From contig JAHAGQ010000001.1 of NCBI GenBank assembly GCA_018373675.1, positions 124,001 through 188,000 of the forward strand: a stretch of 64,000 nucleotides of DNA, in the 5' to 3' direction. Position numbers and translations under genes: made by a program. The notes under the pieces are model-generated. The model did not search any database. It was not told the DNA's origin and worked only from the letters and a program-made list of their open reading frames with translations. Origin of the DNA: Collinsella sp. GTDB taxonomy: Bacteria > Actinomycetota > Coriobacteriia > Coriobacteriales > Coriobacteriaceae. This document shows, in pieces, positions 1 to 7,274 of this stretch (position 1 is its first letter; the number at the start of each line of letters is the position of its first letter).

Positions 1-1
1 C

Positions 2-193
2 GACGGCACGAGTGACCCCGACACCCTCATGGGTGACGGCAAGCCCGCCGAGAAGGAGCCGCCCGAGTTCGGCCAATTCATCGCCAAGTGCAAGAGCTGC
101 GGCACCTCCTACCAGTTCGAGAGTCGCCAGCAGTACGAGCAGTTCAAGGCCAACCCCGGGTGCTGCCCGTCCCCCGCATGGCAGGTCGTGTAG
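2..193 (+). CDS. C-terminal fragment of a phage protein with a Cys-rich tail (5' end outside window)
   Basis: The reading frame is already open at the window edge and ends at TAG 191-193, so only the last 63 residues are visible. They contain CKSCG near residue 31 and a CC pair near residue 53, which could form a small zinc knuckle, but no family is recognised. It sits 3 bp before the next gene and upstream of ssb, so it is probably an early replication or recombination gene. The function is unknown. Confidence 0.55.
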   Translation, partial: DGTSDPDTLMGDGKPAEKEPPEFGQFIAKCKSCGTSYQFESRQQYEQFKANPGCCPSPAWQVV

Positions 194-196
194 GCC

Positions 197-544
197 ATGC
201 AAGACCTCTACGCCGAGCGCATGCAGCTCTTCGACAGGCTCATGGACGAGCTTCAGGCGCTGCGCAACAGCGGAAGCCAGTACGCCGAGAACGAGGCCGA
301 GTACCGCAAGGCGCTGCGCATCGCGATTCTTGAGGAGCGATCCAAGGGAACGCCAGTGACGGTGATAAGCGACCTCTGCCGAGGCCGTGAGGACATAGCC
401 GAGCTGAAGCAGCGCAGGGACTGCGCCGAAGCGCTCTACAAGGCGAGCCAAGAGGCGATAAACGTGTACAAGCTCAAGATCCGAACCGTCGACGAGGACA
501 TAAAGCGCACCTGGTCGAATGGGACCGGCGAAGGGAGTTACTAA
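197..544 (+). CDS. Small charged helical phage protein, unknown function
   Basis: This 115-residue protein is highly charged and mostly predictable as helix (many E, K and R with spaced L, A and I). It has no signal peptide or membrane segment and no recognised catalytic motif. It lies 3 bp after the preceding fragment and its stop abuts the ssb start (TAA then ATG), so it is co-transcribed with the single-strand DNA-binding protein. A role in phage DNA replication or recombination is inferred only from that position. Confidence 0.7.
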   Translation: MQDLYAERMQLFDRLMDELQALRNSGSQYAENEAEYRKALRIAILEERSKGTPVTVISDLCRGREDIAELKQRRDCAEALYKASQEAINVYKLKIRTVDEDIKRTWSNGTGEGSY

Positions 545-1108
545 ATGTCGATCAACAGAGTGAACATCAGCGGCAACTTGACCCGCGACCCCGAGCTGCG
601 GGCTACCCAGGGCGGCATGCAGGTTCTGGGCTTCGGCGTGGCCGTCAACGACCGCCGCCGCAACCAGCAAACCGGCGAGTGGGAGGACTACCCGAACTTC
701 GTGGACTGCACGATGTTCGGCAACCGCGCCGAGAGCATGGGCCGCATCCTGCACAAGGGCATGAAGGTGGCCATCGAGGGCAAGCTGCGCTATTCGAGCT
801 GGGACAAGGACGGCCAGCGCCGATCCAAGCTTGAGGTGATCGTGGACGAGATCGAGCTCATGAGCCAGAAGCAGGGCCAGCAAGCGCCGCAGGGATACCA
901 GCAGCAGTACGCGCCGCAGCCAGCCCCGCAGGCGGCACCCCAGCAGTGGAACGCGCAGCAGGCCTACCAGCAAGCCCCGGCGGCACCGCAGGGCTACCAG
1001 CAGGCGCCCGCCCAGTACGCGCCGCAGCCAGCCCCGCAGGCGGCACCCCAGCAAGCACCCATGCCGCCCGCCCAGGAAAGCCTGTACGACGGCGACATCC
1101 CGTTTTAG
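545..1108 (+). CDS. ssb: Single-stranded DNA-binding protein
   Basis: This 187-residue SSB has an N-terminal OB fold (residues 1-105, starting MSINRVNISGNLTRDPELR) typical of bacterial and phage SSB. The tail is Q/P/A-rich and disordered, and the acidic tip ends DGDIPF, the usual partner-docking peptide. The tail carries a duplicated stretch of about 23 residues (QQYAPQPAPQAAPQQ-type), also visible as a direct repeat in the DNA near 900-950 and 1010-1060. It binds single-stranded DNA during phage replication. Neighbours are the initiator-like and DnaC-like genes, forming a replication module. Confidence 0.95.
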   Translation: MSINRVNISGNLTRDPELRATQGGMQVLGFGVAVNDRRRNQQTGEWEDYPNFVDCTMFGNRAESMGRILHKGMKVAIEGKLRYSSWDKDGQRRSKLEVIVDEIELMSQKQGQQAPQGYQQQYAPQPAPQAAPQQWNAQQAYQQAPAAPQGYQQAPAQYAPQPAPQAAPQQAPMPPAQESLYDGDIPF

Positions 1109-1121
1109 GGGCGATGGCGGC

Positions 1122-1772
1122 ATGCAGGTACTGGACTCGCTCATAGACGGGCCGCTTAGGCTGCGCAACCGCAGGGAGGGCGACGAGCTTATCGGCATGA
1201 TCGTCCGGTACCTGCGAACTGGCGAGCAGCCCGAGCCTCGGACGGACGCCCAAGAGGCCGTGCTGTTCGCCGTGCAGCCAGTCATGGAGACCTCGCGCAA
1301 GCGCATCGTGGCGGGAGGATCTGGCGGCAAGGCGGCAAGCAAACCCGAGAGCAAACGGGCAAGCGAAACGGGAAGCAAACCGCCAAGCAAAAGCGGAAGC
1401 AAAACGCAGAGCAAAGCGGCAAGCAACGATGCAAGCAAACCCGAGAGCAAACGGGCAAGCGAAGAGGAAGAGGAAGAGGAGTTAGGAAAAGGGATTAAGG
1501 AGAGAGGGAAAGCGGCGCGTTTCCGCGCCCCCTCTCCCGCCGAGGTCGCCGAATACGCCCAGCAGTTCGCTGCGGACAAGGGACTCGACCTCACCGCCCT
1601 CGACTTCGACCCCGAGCGCTTCGTCGACTTCTACGCCCAGAAGGGCTGGATGGTCGGGCGATCGCACATGAAGGACTGGAAGGCCACGGTGCGCAACTGG
1701 CTGCGCACCTCGAAGCCCAAAAACAGCATGGCAAAGGAGGTGCCAGACGATGGATTTTCGGCCTACGACTGA
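1122..1772 (+). CDS. Phage replication initiation/replisome-organiser-like protein with Ser/Lys-rich linker
   Basis: This 216-residue protein has three parts. The N-terminus (about 1-70) is helical, with a region resembling DUF6291-type phage proteins. The low-complexity linker (about 70-122) is built from ASKPESKRASE-type units and ends in seven glutamates. The C-terminal domain (about 130-200) contains FVDFYAQKGW and MKDWKATVRNW, a pattern common at the C-terminus of phage replisome organisers and DnaD-like initiators. Its 3' end overlaps the DnaC-like ATPase by 23 bp, which supports an initiator/loader pair. The assignment rests on the C-terminal pattern and context, not on a full domain match. 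Confidence 0.65.
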   Translation: MQVLDSLIDGPLRLRNRREGDELIGMIVRYLRTGEQPEPRTDAQEAVLFAVQPVMETSRKRIVAGGSGGKAASKPESKRASETGSKPPSKSGSKTQSKAASNDASKPESKRASEEEEEEELGKGIKERGKAARFRAPSPAEVAEYAQQFAADKGLDLTALDFDPERFVDFYAQKGWMVGRSHMKDWKATVRNWLRTSKPKNSMAKEVPDDGFSAYD

Positions 1773-2463
1773 GTGCCCGTACTGCGGCGCGATCCTCAAG
1801 GCCCGCACCACGCGGCTCGCTGGGCGGACGCTGTTCTGCGGCTACGAGCAGTGCGGCTGCGCGGGCGCCGAGGCCGAGCGCGAGAAGGAGCGCCAGGCCG
1901 AGGCCGATGCGGCTCGCAAGGCCGAGCTCGACAAGGCCATGCACGACTGGAAGAGGGCGGGCGTGCCCGATCGCTACGTGAGCCTCGACCACCCGTTGGC
2001 CGCCGAGATCGCCGAGTGCATGAAGCGCGGCCAGTGGGTGTACCTCTGGGGCGACGTGGGAACGCACAAGACAACCTGCGCCGCGGCCGTGGCGAAGCGC
2101 CTGGCCGGCGGCAAGCGGTCGGTGCTCATGGCGCCGATGTACCGCATCCTCGACGAGATCCAGCGCAGCTTCCACGACGGCGGCGACCCGCTCAAGCGCT
2201 ACGCCGAGGTGCGCTACCTGATCGTGGACGACCTGGGCAAGCGCAGGCCGACGGGCTTTGTGCTTGACAGCCTTTTCAGCTTGATTGACCAGCGCTACTC
2301 GGCGATGCTGCCCACGCTGGTGACAACGCAGTACAAGCCGAGCGACCTCGTGCGCAGGCTTGCCGAGCAGGGAGACCCCGACACCGCGAAGGCAATAGTG
2401 TCGCGGCTGAGGGGCGGCGCTAGGGTCGAGCACTTCGATGGCCCGGACGGGAGGCTGCAATGA
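1750..2463 (+). CDS. DnaC-like helicase loader ATPase with N-terminal zinc finger
   Basis: This 237-residue AAA+ protein starts with a CPYC...C...C zinc-finger-like segment (residues 9-37) and a charged helix. The ATPase core has a Walker A variant GDVGTHKTT (101-109) and Walker B LIVDDLGK (157-164). Length and layout match phage DnaC/IstB-type helicase loaders, which deliver replicative helicase to the origin. No helicase gene is visible here, so it may recruit the host DnaB. It overlaps the initiator gene upstream and shares an ATGA stop/start overlap with the next gene. Confidence 0.85.
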   Translation: MDFRPTTECPYCGAILKARTTRLAGRTLFCGYEQCGCAGAEAEREKERQAEADAARKAELDKAMHDWKRAGVPDRYVSLDHPLAAEIAECMKRGQWVYLWGDVGTHKTTCAAAVAKRLAGGKRSVLMAPMYRILDEIQRSFHDGGDPLKRYAEVRYLIVDDLGKRRPTGFVLDSLFSLIDQRYSAMLPTLVTTQYKPSDLVRRLAEQGDPDTAKAIVSRLRGGARVEHFDGPDGRLQ

Positions 2464-2915
2464 TCCTCGATGCGGGGGTGCTTCGCGGCTACCCCAAGGA
2501 GCGAGCCGAGCTTTACGGCAAGCCTCACCTGGGGGCGCACTACACCCACGAAAAGGCCTACGAGGCGCTTTCGCCCCGGTGCTGCGCCTGCGGCAGACGC
2601 GCCGGAAGCGTGCACCACGTGGCGCACCGGTCTTGGGGCGAGACGTTCCGCCTGGTCACGCCGTGCGGCGCCTGGGACTTGCGAAGCCCGCTGTTCTGCC
2701 TCTGCGGCAGCGGGACGACCGGGTGCCACGACAAGTTCCACGGCGGGGCACGGCTCAAGGCCGAGTGGCGCTGGCGGCATCCGGTCTACGAGGAGGCCTG
2801 GTGGACGGGCCAGCTGTTGCAGGTCTACGAGCCGCACGACCCCGGCCTCTACGAATACGGATATTGGCTGATCACAGACCGTGGCGGCAACGAGATGATA
2901 CGAGAAGGGATATGA
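2460..2915 (+). CDS. HNH-nuclease-like zinc-binding phage protein
   Basis: This 151-residue protein starts inside the stop of the DnaC-like gene (ATGA). It has paired cysteines CCACG (about 41-45), a VHHVAHR histidine segment (about 51-57), CLCGSG (about 80-85) and a later CHDKFHGG (about 89-96). The order Cys-pair, HH, Cys-pair, H resembles the metal-finger layout of HNH endonucleases, but the spacing is loose and a catalytic assignment is inference. Its position in the replication block suggests a DNA-processing role, such as a recombination or resolvase-type nuclease. Confidence 0.6.
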   Translation: MILDAGVLRGYPKERAELYGKPHLGAHYTHEKAYEALSPRCCACGRRAGSVHHVAHRSWGETFRLVTPCGAWDLRSPLFCLCGSGTTGCHDKFHGGARLKAEWRWRHPVYEEAWWTGQLLQVYEPHDPGLYEYGYWLITDRGGNEMIREGI

Positions 2916-2918
2916 CCC

Positions 2919-3314
2919 ATGGAGATCAAGACATGCGAGCAGTACGTGCTCGACCAGCTGGAGCAGGCGCGGGCGGAGCGCGATTGGCTGCGCGGCGAGC
3001 TTGAGCAGGCGCAGGACGAGGCAGAGGAGCTGCGCGGCAAGCTCATGGAGCGCGGCGAGCGCGATGCCTCGAAGGTCGAGCAGGCCATCCGCAAGGAAGG
3101 CCGCCGTAAGCTCTACCGCGACGGCACCGGCTACCGCACGAGCGTGGACGACGGCGGCAAGCTCATTCCGTTCTCTGACTGGTGCATCGAGCACGTCGGC
3201 TACTCAAGCCTGCGCTGCGGCATGACCAAGAGCGAGTTCATCGCCTATTTCGAGCCAGAGTTCCGAGAGGAGTACGACGAGCTGGTCAACGAGTGGAAGG
3301 CGGGCCAGGAATGA
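2919..3314 (+). CDS. Coiled-coil phage protein, unknown function
   Basis: This 131-residue protein begins with a long, strongly charged helix (residues 5-60, repeats such as LEQARAERD and ELEQAQDEAEEL) that looks like a coiled coil, followed by a compact basic and aromatic region. The family is unrecognised. It overlaps the next gene by 4 bp and belongs to the tightly packed early operon. Confidence 0.65.
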   Translation: MEIKTCEQYVLDQLEQARAERDWLRGELEQAQDEAEELRGKLMERGERDASKVEQAIRKEGRRKLYRDGTGYRTSVDDGGKLIPFSDWCIEHVGYSSLRCGMTKSEFIAYFEPEFREEYDELVNEWKAGQE

Positions 3315-3526
3315 TAGGGATCTACGAGCGCTCGCTTTGCCAGAGCTACGCGAGCGCCTACAGGGCTGGCATCAAGATCGGCGAGGCCGAGACGCGAGAG
3401 GACGCGCTGAAGCAGGTCGAGGCCATGACCGAGGACAGCTACCAGTGCTTCGCCGTCGACGATGACGGCACGTGCATCGACCTGACGGGCACATTCCCCG
3501 GATGCCTCGCGGGGGTGATGGCATGA
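3311..3526 (+). CDS. Small phage protein, unknown
   Basis: This 71-residue ORF starts at the ATG inside the preceding stop (ATGA, 3311). That start is preferred over a longer in-frame extension because the overlap pattern repeats through this operon. The sequence MIGIYERSLCQSYASAYR is acidic later on and has no recognised motif. Confidence 0.6.
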   Translation: MIGIYERSLCQSYASAYRAGIKIGEAETREDALKQVEAMTEDSYQCFAVDDDGTCIDLTGTFPGCLAGVMA

Positions 3527-3753
3527 GCTGCGAGTACTGCGAGGAAGGGCGAACCCTGTTCGCCAGTGCAGAGGGCCGCGCCTGCGACATCGACGACATA
3601 TCGGTAGAGCGCCTGTGCGTGCTCGGCAAGGAAGGCCCCGCGAAGGAGCCGTACGTGATCGGCATCAGCCTCTACAACGGCGACTACTGCTACACGAAGG
3701 ACATCAGCTACTGCCCGATGTGCGGCGCGAAGCTCGGAGGCGATGGCGCATGA
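3523..3753 (+). CDS. Small cysteine-rich (zinc-ribbon-like) phage protein
   Basis: This 76-residue ORF opens with MSCEYCEEG and closes with CPMCGAKLGG. The two CxxC knuckles separated by about 60 residues suggest a zinc ribbon. Zinc-ribbon proteins with a terminal CPMCG are frequent in actinobacterial phage early regions, but their role is unknown. The start is set by an ATGA overlap with the upstream gene. Confidence 0.65.
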   Translation: MSCEYCEEGRTLFASAEGRACDIDDISVERLCVLGKEGPAKEPYVIGISLYNGDYCYTKDISYCPMCGAKLGGDGA

Positions 3754-3959
3754 GCAAGGTCAAGTGCATGCGCTGCGACAAATGCGGCGAGTTGATTATC
3801 GGCGACGACCCCCACGGCACGTTCCGTGGGGCGCTTTGGCCCAGCGAAATCGAGAGCTTCGACCTGTGCCGCGATTGCAGCGTTGAGGTGCAGCGGTTCA
3901 TTCACGGGAGAAACGAGGTGAAGGCTCATGAAGATCAAGAACACGATCAGGGAGATTAG
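3750..3959 (+). CDS. Small cysteine-rich phage protein
   Basis: This 69-residue ORF has CMRCDKCG at its N-terminus and CRDC in the middle, a possible zinc ribbon, and an acidic and histidine-containing C-terminus. It starts in an ATGA overlap and itself overlaps the next gene by 32 bp. The function is unknown. Confidence 0.55.
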   Translation: MSKVKCMRCDKCGELIIGDDPHGTFRGALWPSEIESFDLCRDCSVEVQRFIHGRNEVKAHEDQEHDQGD

Positions 3960-4176
3960 GAAGTACAGAACGCCGTCATGCATCAAGTGCATGCATTCGA
4001 GATTCAAGCCTTTCGACGGCACGATGATCTATTGCGCATGCCCGGCGTTCCGCGACTACACGGAGCGAATGAAAGGCGAGACCTACGCCATCGCGAAATC
4101 TCGCCTCGTGCGCGGAACCAGGTGGTGTCGATTCGAGCAGAAACCGCCAAAGGCCGAGGACGGTGACGAGTCATGA
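3928..4176 (+). CDS. Small basic Cys-containing phage protein
   Basis: This 82-residue protein has CIKCMHSRF near residues 18-26, CACPAF near 36-41 and a late Cys, so metal binding is plausible. A purine-rich stretch (gagaaacgaggtgaaggctc) precedes the ATG. It overlaps both neighbours and has no recognised family. Confidence 0.6.
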   Translation: MKIKNTIREIRKYRTPSCIKCMHSRFKPFDGTMIYCACPAFRDYTERMKGETYAIAKSRLVRGTRWCRFEQKPPKAEDGDES

Positions 4177-4493
4177 AAACCGTCGAGGCGCCGAAAACTA
4201 TCGAGCCGTGGCGCATCATCTGCGCGGCCCAAAGCGAGCCCGATTACAGCGAAGAGCGCTACATGCTGATCTATGCCGGCGATAGAAGCGACGACTATTA
4301 CGACAAAGGCTACATCCTGCTTGAGGGTTGGCACTGCTCCTGCTACGACTGGCCCGAGGTCGATTGGGACGCCACCCATTACGAGGAAGACGAGCTGCTG
4401 AAGATCGCCGACATGCGAAAGCGCAACCCGTCGGACAGCGCCGAGCGACGCTTCTTCATGCTCGTCGAGCAGGCATTTGGGGCGCACCGATGA
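4173..4493 (+). CDS. Hypothetical acidic phage protein
   Basis: This 106-residue acidic protein contains a WHCSCYDWPEVDWD segment and many aromatic and acidic residues. Proteins with this HCSCYDW-like pattern are common, unnamed small phage proteins. It shares 4-bp overlaps with the genes on both sides, the second being the methyltransferase, so it is translationally coupled to it. Confidence 0.65.
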   Translation: MKTVEAPKTIEPWRIICAAQSEPDYSEERYMLIYAGDRSDDYYDKGYILLEGWHCSCYDWPEVDWDATHYEEDELLKIADMRKRNPSDSAERRFFMLVEQAFGAHR

Positions 4494-5305
4494 AGTACGT
4501 CTCGCTTTTCAGCGGCATAGAGGCCGCGACCGTGGCGTGGGAGCCGCTTGGCTGGGAGCCTGTGTGCTTCGCCGAGTTCGACGAGTTCCCCAGCGCCGTT
4601 TTGGCCGAGCGGTACCCCGAGGTGCCGAACGTCGGCGACGTGACGAAGATGAACTGGAAGAAATACCGCAATAAGGTGGATCTGGTGGTCGGCGGAAGCC
4701 CGTGCCAGTCCTTCTCGATTGCGGGCAAACGGGAGGGGTTGCAAGGTGAGTCAGGGCTCATGTTCGAGTACATTCGGGCGGTACGTGAGATACGTCCTCG
4801 ATGGTTTCTTTGGGAAAACGTCCCGGGAGCGCTCTCAAGCGAGAATGGGGAGGCTTTCCGACAGCTCCTGTCCGAAATGGACAAGCTCGGGTACGGCCTG
4901 GCGTGGCGCGTACTCGATGCGCAGTTCTTCGGAGTGGCCCAAAGACGCCGCCGTCTCTTTCTTGTCGGACATCTTGGAGCCTGCCCCCCCGTCGGCGTAC
5001 TCATTGAGCCGGAGAGCATGCGAGGGGATCTTGAATCGAGCGCGGAAAAGAGGGCGAGCCTTGCCGAAGAGGCTGGAAGAAGCCCTCGCAGCGCAGGCTT
5101 CAAGTACCACCAGGGAGCAGGCGCGGGAGGAGTAGGCGCTGAGCCGGAGCAGTCTCCCACGCTCACCGCCGATTGGCACAACCCCGCCGTCTACCCCATC
5201 GACGAGCCGATAACGATGGCCAACCTCAACGCCAACACGGCGATCGGATACGACATGGTGGGCACGCTCAAGGTGGGCGGCGACGCGCCGTCGGTGTGCC
5301 TGTGA
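4490..5305 (+). CDS. DNA cytosine-5 methyltransferase, catalytic part (motifs I-VIII)
   Basis: This 271-residue protein carries the N-terminal half of a C5 cytosine methyltransferase. SAM-binding motif I is LFSGIEAA (6-13), the catalytic PCQ loop is at 71-73, ENV is at 109-111 and QRRRR of motif VIII is at 151-155. The C-terminal part holds a target-recognition-like region, but the frame stops before motifs IX and X. These occur in the next, overlapping frame. The gene either works as one subunit of a split enzyme or was broken by a frameshift. It probably protects phage DNA against host restriction. Confidence 0.85.
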   Translation: MKYVSLFSGIEAATVAWEPLGWEPVCFAEFDEFPSAVLAERYPEVPNVGDVTKMNWKKYRNKVDLVVGGSPCQSFSIAGKREGLQGESGLMFEYIRAVREIRPRWFLWENVPGALSSENGEAFRQLLSEMDKLGYGLAWRVLDAQFFGVAQRRRRLFLVGHLGACPPVGVLIEPESMRGDLESSAEKRASLAEEAGRSPRSAGFKYHQGAGAGGVGAEPEQSPTLTADWHNPAVYPIDEPITMANLNANTAIGYDMVGTLKVGGDAPSVCL

Positions 5306-5640
5306 GCGCCTGCACGCTGCTCGTCCGCTGCGGATGCGCGGGCGGGGGCAAAGGAGCGCTGGTGAGCGACGAAGTGTCGCTCACCCTCTCCACAAGCAAC
5401 ACTCAGACGCTTTTCAGCGAGGAAGGAGGAGACATGGTTGTGCGAAGGCTCACGCCGCGCGAGTGCGAGCGTCTTCAGGGTTTTCCGGACGATTGGACGA
5501 AGATACCCTATCGCGGCAAGCCCGCAGACGAGTGCCCGGACGGCCCGCGCTACAAGGCGGTCGGCAACAGCATGGCCGTCCCCGTGATGCGATGGATCGG
5601 CGAGAGGATCGCCATGGCCGAGGCGGGTGAAATCTCGTGA
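5302..5640 (+). CDS. DNA cytosine-5 methyltransferase, C-terminal part (motifs IX-X)
   Basis: This ORF uses a different frame and can start at GTG 5302, which overlaps the TGA of the catalytic half (GTGA). It is 112 residues long. It contains RRLTPRECERLQGFPDDW (motif IX region) and YKAVGNSMAVPVM (motif X), exactly what the upstream ORF lacks. The overlap start allows translational coupling, as in naturally two-subunit enzymes such as M.AquI. A simple frameshift mutation in an originally single gene is the alternative. The next gene again starts by a GTGA overlap. Confidence 0.75.
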   Translation: MSACTLLVRCGCAGGGKGALVSDEVSLTLSTSNTQTLFSEEGGDMVVRRLTPRECERLQGFPDDWTKIPYRGKPADECPDGPRYKAVGNSMAVPVMRWIGERIAMAEAGEIS

Positions 5641-5831
5641 GCTGCGACCCGTATGAATGGACGTGCGCGAGGTGCGGCAAAACGCACTGCAACCCGTTTT
5701 TCGTGAGCTACCCGCGCGAGTTTTGGAAGGACAACAAGAAGCGAGCTGGCGAGGTATGCGAAAAGTGCCGCGACGAAATCGACTATGACCAAGTTCGCCG
5801 CAGGAAAGCGAAGGCAGGCGAGGCCTCATGA
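5637..5831 (+). CDS. Small zinc-ribbon-like phage protein
   Basis: This 64-residue ORF has a GTG start in a GTGA overlap with the methyltransferase C-terminal ORF. It contains CARCGKTHC (about 10-18) and CEKCRDE (about 42-48), a four-cysteine zinc-ribbon layout, followed by a basic tail. The function is unknown. Confidence 0.65.
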   Translation: MSCDPYEWTCARCGKTHCNPFFVSYPREFWKDNKKRAGEVCEKCRDEIDYDQVRRRKAKAGEAS

Positions 5832-6181
5832 GCTACGACATAAGGCTGTGCGACCCCGTGACGCACGAGACGTTGGAGGTCGATTCTCCGCATCTCATGG
5901 CGGGCGGAACATATGCCCTGGGAGGCACGACCGAGCTTTGGCTGAACGTGACCTACAACTACGCCAGGCACTACCGCTGCTTGGGAGAGCGCGGCATCCG
6001 CGAGATCTACGGGAAGACCGGGGCCGAGTCGATACCGATGCTCAAAGCAGCGGCCCTGCGGATTGGCGACGATGTTTCCGACGACTACTGGGAGGCCACC
6101 GAGGGCAACGCCAAGCGGGCGCTGTTACAGCTGCTCGCCATGGCGAGGATGCGCCCCGATGGCGTTTGGGACGGCGACTGA
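5828..6181 (+). CDS. Conserved-type phage protein of unknown function
   Basis: This 117-residue protein starts MSYDIRLCDPVT and contains an aromatic stretch (LWLNVTYNYARHY) and a later IYGKTGAESIPML. This overall pattern is widespread in phages and mobile elements, but I know no role for it. It starts in an ATGA overlap and is followed by an 11-bp gap with a ribosome-binding site (gagaggaacct) for the next gene. Confidence 0.7.
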   Translation: MSYDIRLCDPVTHETLEVDSPHLMAGGTYALGGTTELWLNVTYNYARHYRCLGERGIREIYGKTGAESIPMLKAAALRIGDDVSDDYWEATEGNAKRALLQLLAMARMRPDGVWDGD

Positions 6182-6192
6182 GAGGAACCTAA

Positions 6193-6525
6193 ATGAAGAA
6201 GGCGATGATCGTCCAGCCCATGAACGGGCTTGGCGAGGAGCAGATACTTGAGGCCCGCGCGAAGGCGGTCGCAGAGCTTGAGCGGCGCGGATACGAGGTC
6301 GTGGACACGTACTTCAAGGACGGCCTCGCGGTGCCGCCCAAGGTGGTGAACGTGCCGCTGTACTACCTGAGCCAAAGCCTTGGCAAGATGGCCGAGTGCG
6401 ACGCTGTGTACCTATGCGATGGCTGGGAGAACGCACGGGGCTGCAAGGTCGAGCGCGCCGCAGCTGTGGCCTACGACCTTGAGCTCATCGGGTACGACCT
6501 ACCGTGCCGTGGTGATGCCTCGTGA
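6193..6525 (+). CDS. DUF4406-type nucleoside deoxyribosyltransferase-like protein
   Basis: This 110-residue protein has the sequence VQPMNGLGEEQILEAR, then RRGYEVVDTYF and CDAVYLCDGWENARGCKVE. This is the layout of DUF4406 proteins, small Rossmann-like folds related to nucleoside 2-deoxyribosyltransferases. In phages such proteins are thought to act on nucleotides, but the reaction is not established. It belongs to the early operon, with a 4-bp GTGA-type overlap to the next gene. Confidence 0.8.
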   Translation: MKKAMIVQPMNGLGEEQILEARAKAVAELERRGYEVVDTYFKDGLAVPPKVVNVPLYYLSQSLGKMAECDAVYLCDGWENARGCKVERAAAVAYDLELIGYDLPCRGDAS

Positions 6526-6818
6526 GCATGGCCTACTACGAGCCGGGCAGCGGGTGGAACCTGCCGCCAGGGTGCTTCGACGACGATCCGGACGCGCCGT
6601 GGAACCGGGTGGACGAGCCGGCTTGCGGAGATTGCGCCCACTGCATAGAGGGATGCTGCGACTACGGCATCTGCGAGCTTGAGTTCGAGGAGGCTTTCAG
6701 CGCCCAGGAGGCGAAGGAGCCGATGGCGGCATGGGAGGCTGCGAAGTGGGCGCGAGACTGGATCGTCGAACACTACAAGGACATGCAGGAGGACTGGTGC
6801 AAGCGGTTCGATGGATAG
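6522..6818 (+). CDS. Cys-rich acidic small phage protein
   Basis: This 98-residue ORF has a GTG start in a GTGA overlap; an ATG two codons later (6528) is the alternative. A central CGDCAHCIEGCCDYGIC cluster has six cysteines that could bind zinc or a metal cluster. The ends are acidic and aromatic. The function is unknown. Confidence 0.6.
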   Translation: MSMAYYEPGSGWNLPPGCFDDDPDAPWNRVDEPACGDCAHCIEGCCDYGICELEFEEAFSAQEAKEPMAAWEAAKWARDWIVEHYKDMQEDWCKRFDG

Positions 6819-6925
6819 CGGCATCATGCGCCGCGCTGCTTGTCGCGGTTGTGGCCCTTGAGCTTTATGTAATCAGAACGCTGGCGGCGGGGCTGGTGGT
6901 TCTGGCCCTGCTCGCCTGCGGGTAG
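6797..6925 (+). CDS. Possible two-helix membrane peptide
   Basis: This 42-residue frame opens at GTG 6797 inside the end of the previous gene and is almost entirely hydrophobic (WIAASCAALLVAVVALEL, then LAAGLVVLALLACG). That fits two short membrane helices. There is no strong ribosome-binding site, so expression is uncertain. Similar tiny membrane peptides occur at 7158 and 7814 in the same operon. Confidence 0.35.
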   Translation: MQAVRWIAASCAALLVAVVALELYVIRTLAAGLVVLALLACG

Positions 6926-6936
6926 GAGGTGGACGA

Positions 6937-7161
6937 TTGACCAACTGGGAGCGGTACTTCGGTTCGCCTGAGGCCGCGATGCGCATGGAGGTGCGCATGC
7001 TGCGCGACGGGCGGCGGTTCCGCATCGCGGTGAGCGAGTGCAACCCCTTCACCGCGTGCGCGTTCGCATCGCGCCGGGTGCGAGACTTCGGCTCATGGGG
7101 CGAGTACCTGGACTGGCTGCGGGCCGAATACGACGACGGAACGATAAGGTGGGACGAATGA
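6937..7161 (+). CDS. Small hypothetical phage protein
   Basis: This 74-residue protein starts at TTG 6937, chosen because a strong Shine-Dalgarno (gtaggaggtgg) lies 6-10 bp upstream. It contains TNWERYFGSPEA and a terminal DDGTIRWDE. Short proteins beginning with NWERYFG-like sequence are recurrent in Gram-positive phages, with no known function. It overlaps the next ORF by 4 bp. Confidence 0.65.
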   Translation: MTNWERYFGSPEAAMRMEVRMLRDGRRFRIAVSECNPFTACAFASRRVRDFGSWGEYLDWLRAEYDDGTIRWDE

Positions 7162-7274
7162 ACCGCCCGGGATGCAACCGGGGATGCCTGCTCGTGATAG
7201 CGGCATCCCTGCTAATAGACGGATTGACGCTGTGGGCGGCGGTATCGCTGGCCCGCATGATCATTGGAGGATAG
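7158..7274 (+). CDS. Single-pass membrane peptide
   Basis: This 38-residue peptide starts in an ATGA overlap. A basic, Cys-containing N-terminus (NRPGCNRGC) is followed by one hydrophobic helix (LLVIAASLLIDGLTLWAAVSL). The TAG stop directly abuts the ATG of the MazG-like gene. Function unknown. Confidence 0.5.
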   Translation: MNRPGCNRGCLLVIAASLLIDGLTLWAAVSLARMIIGG

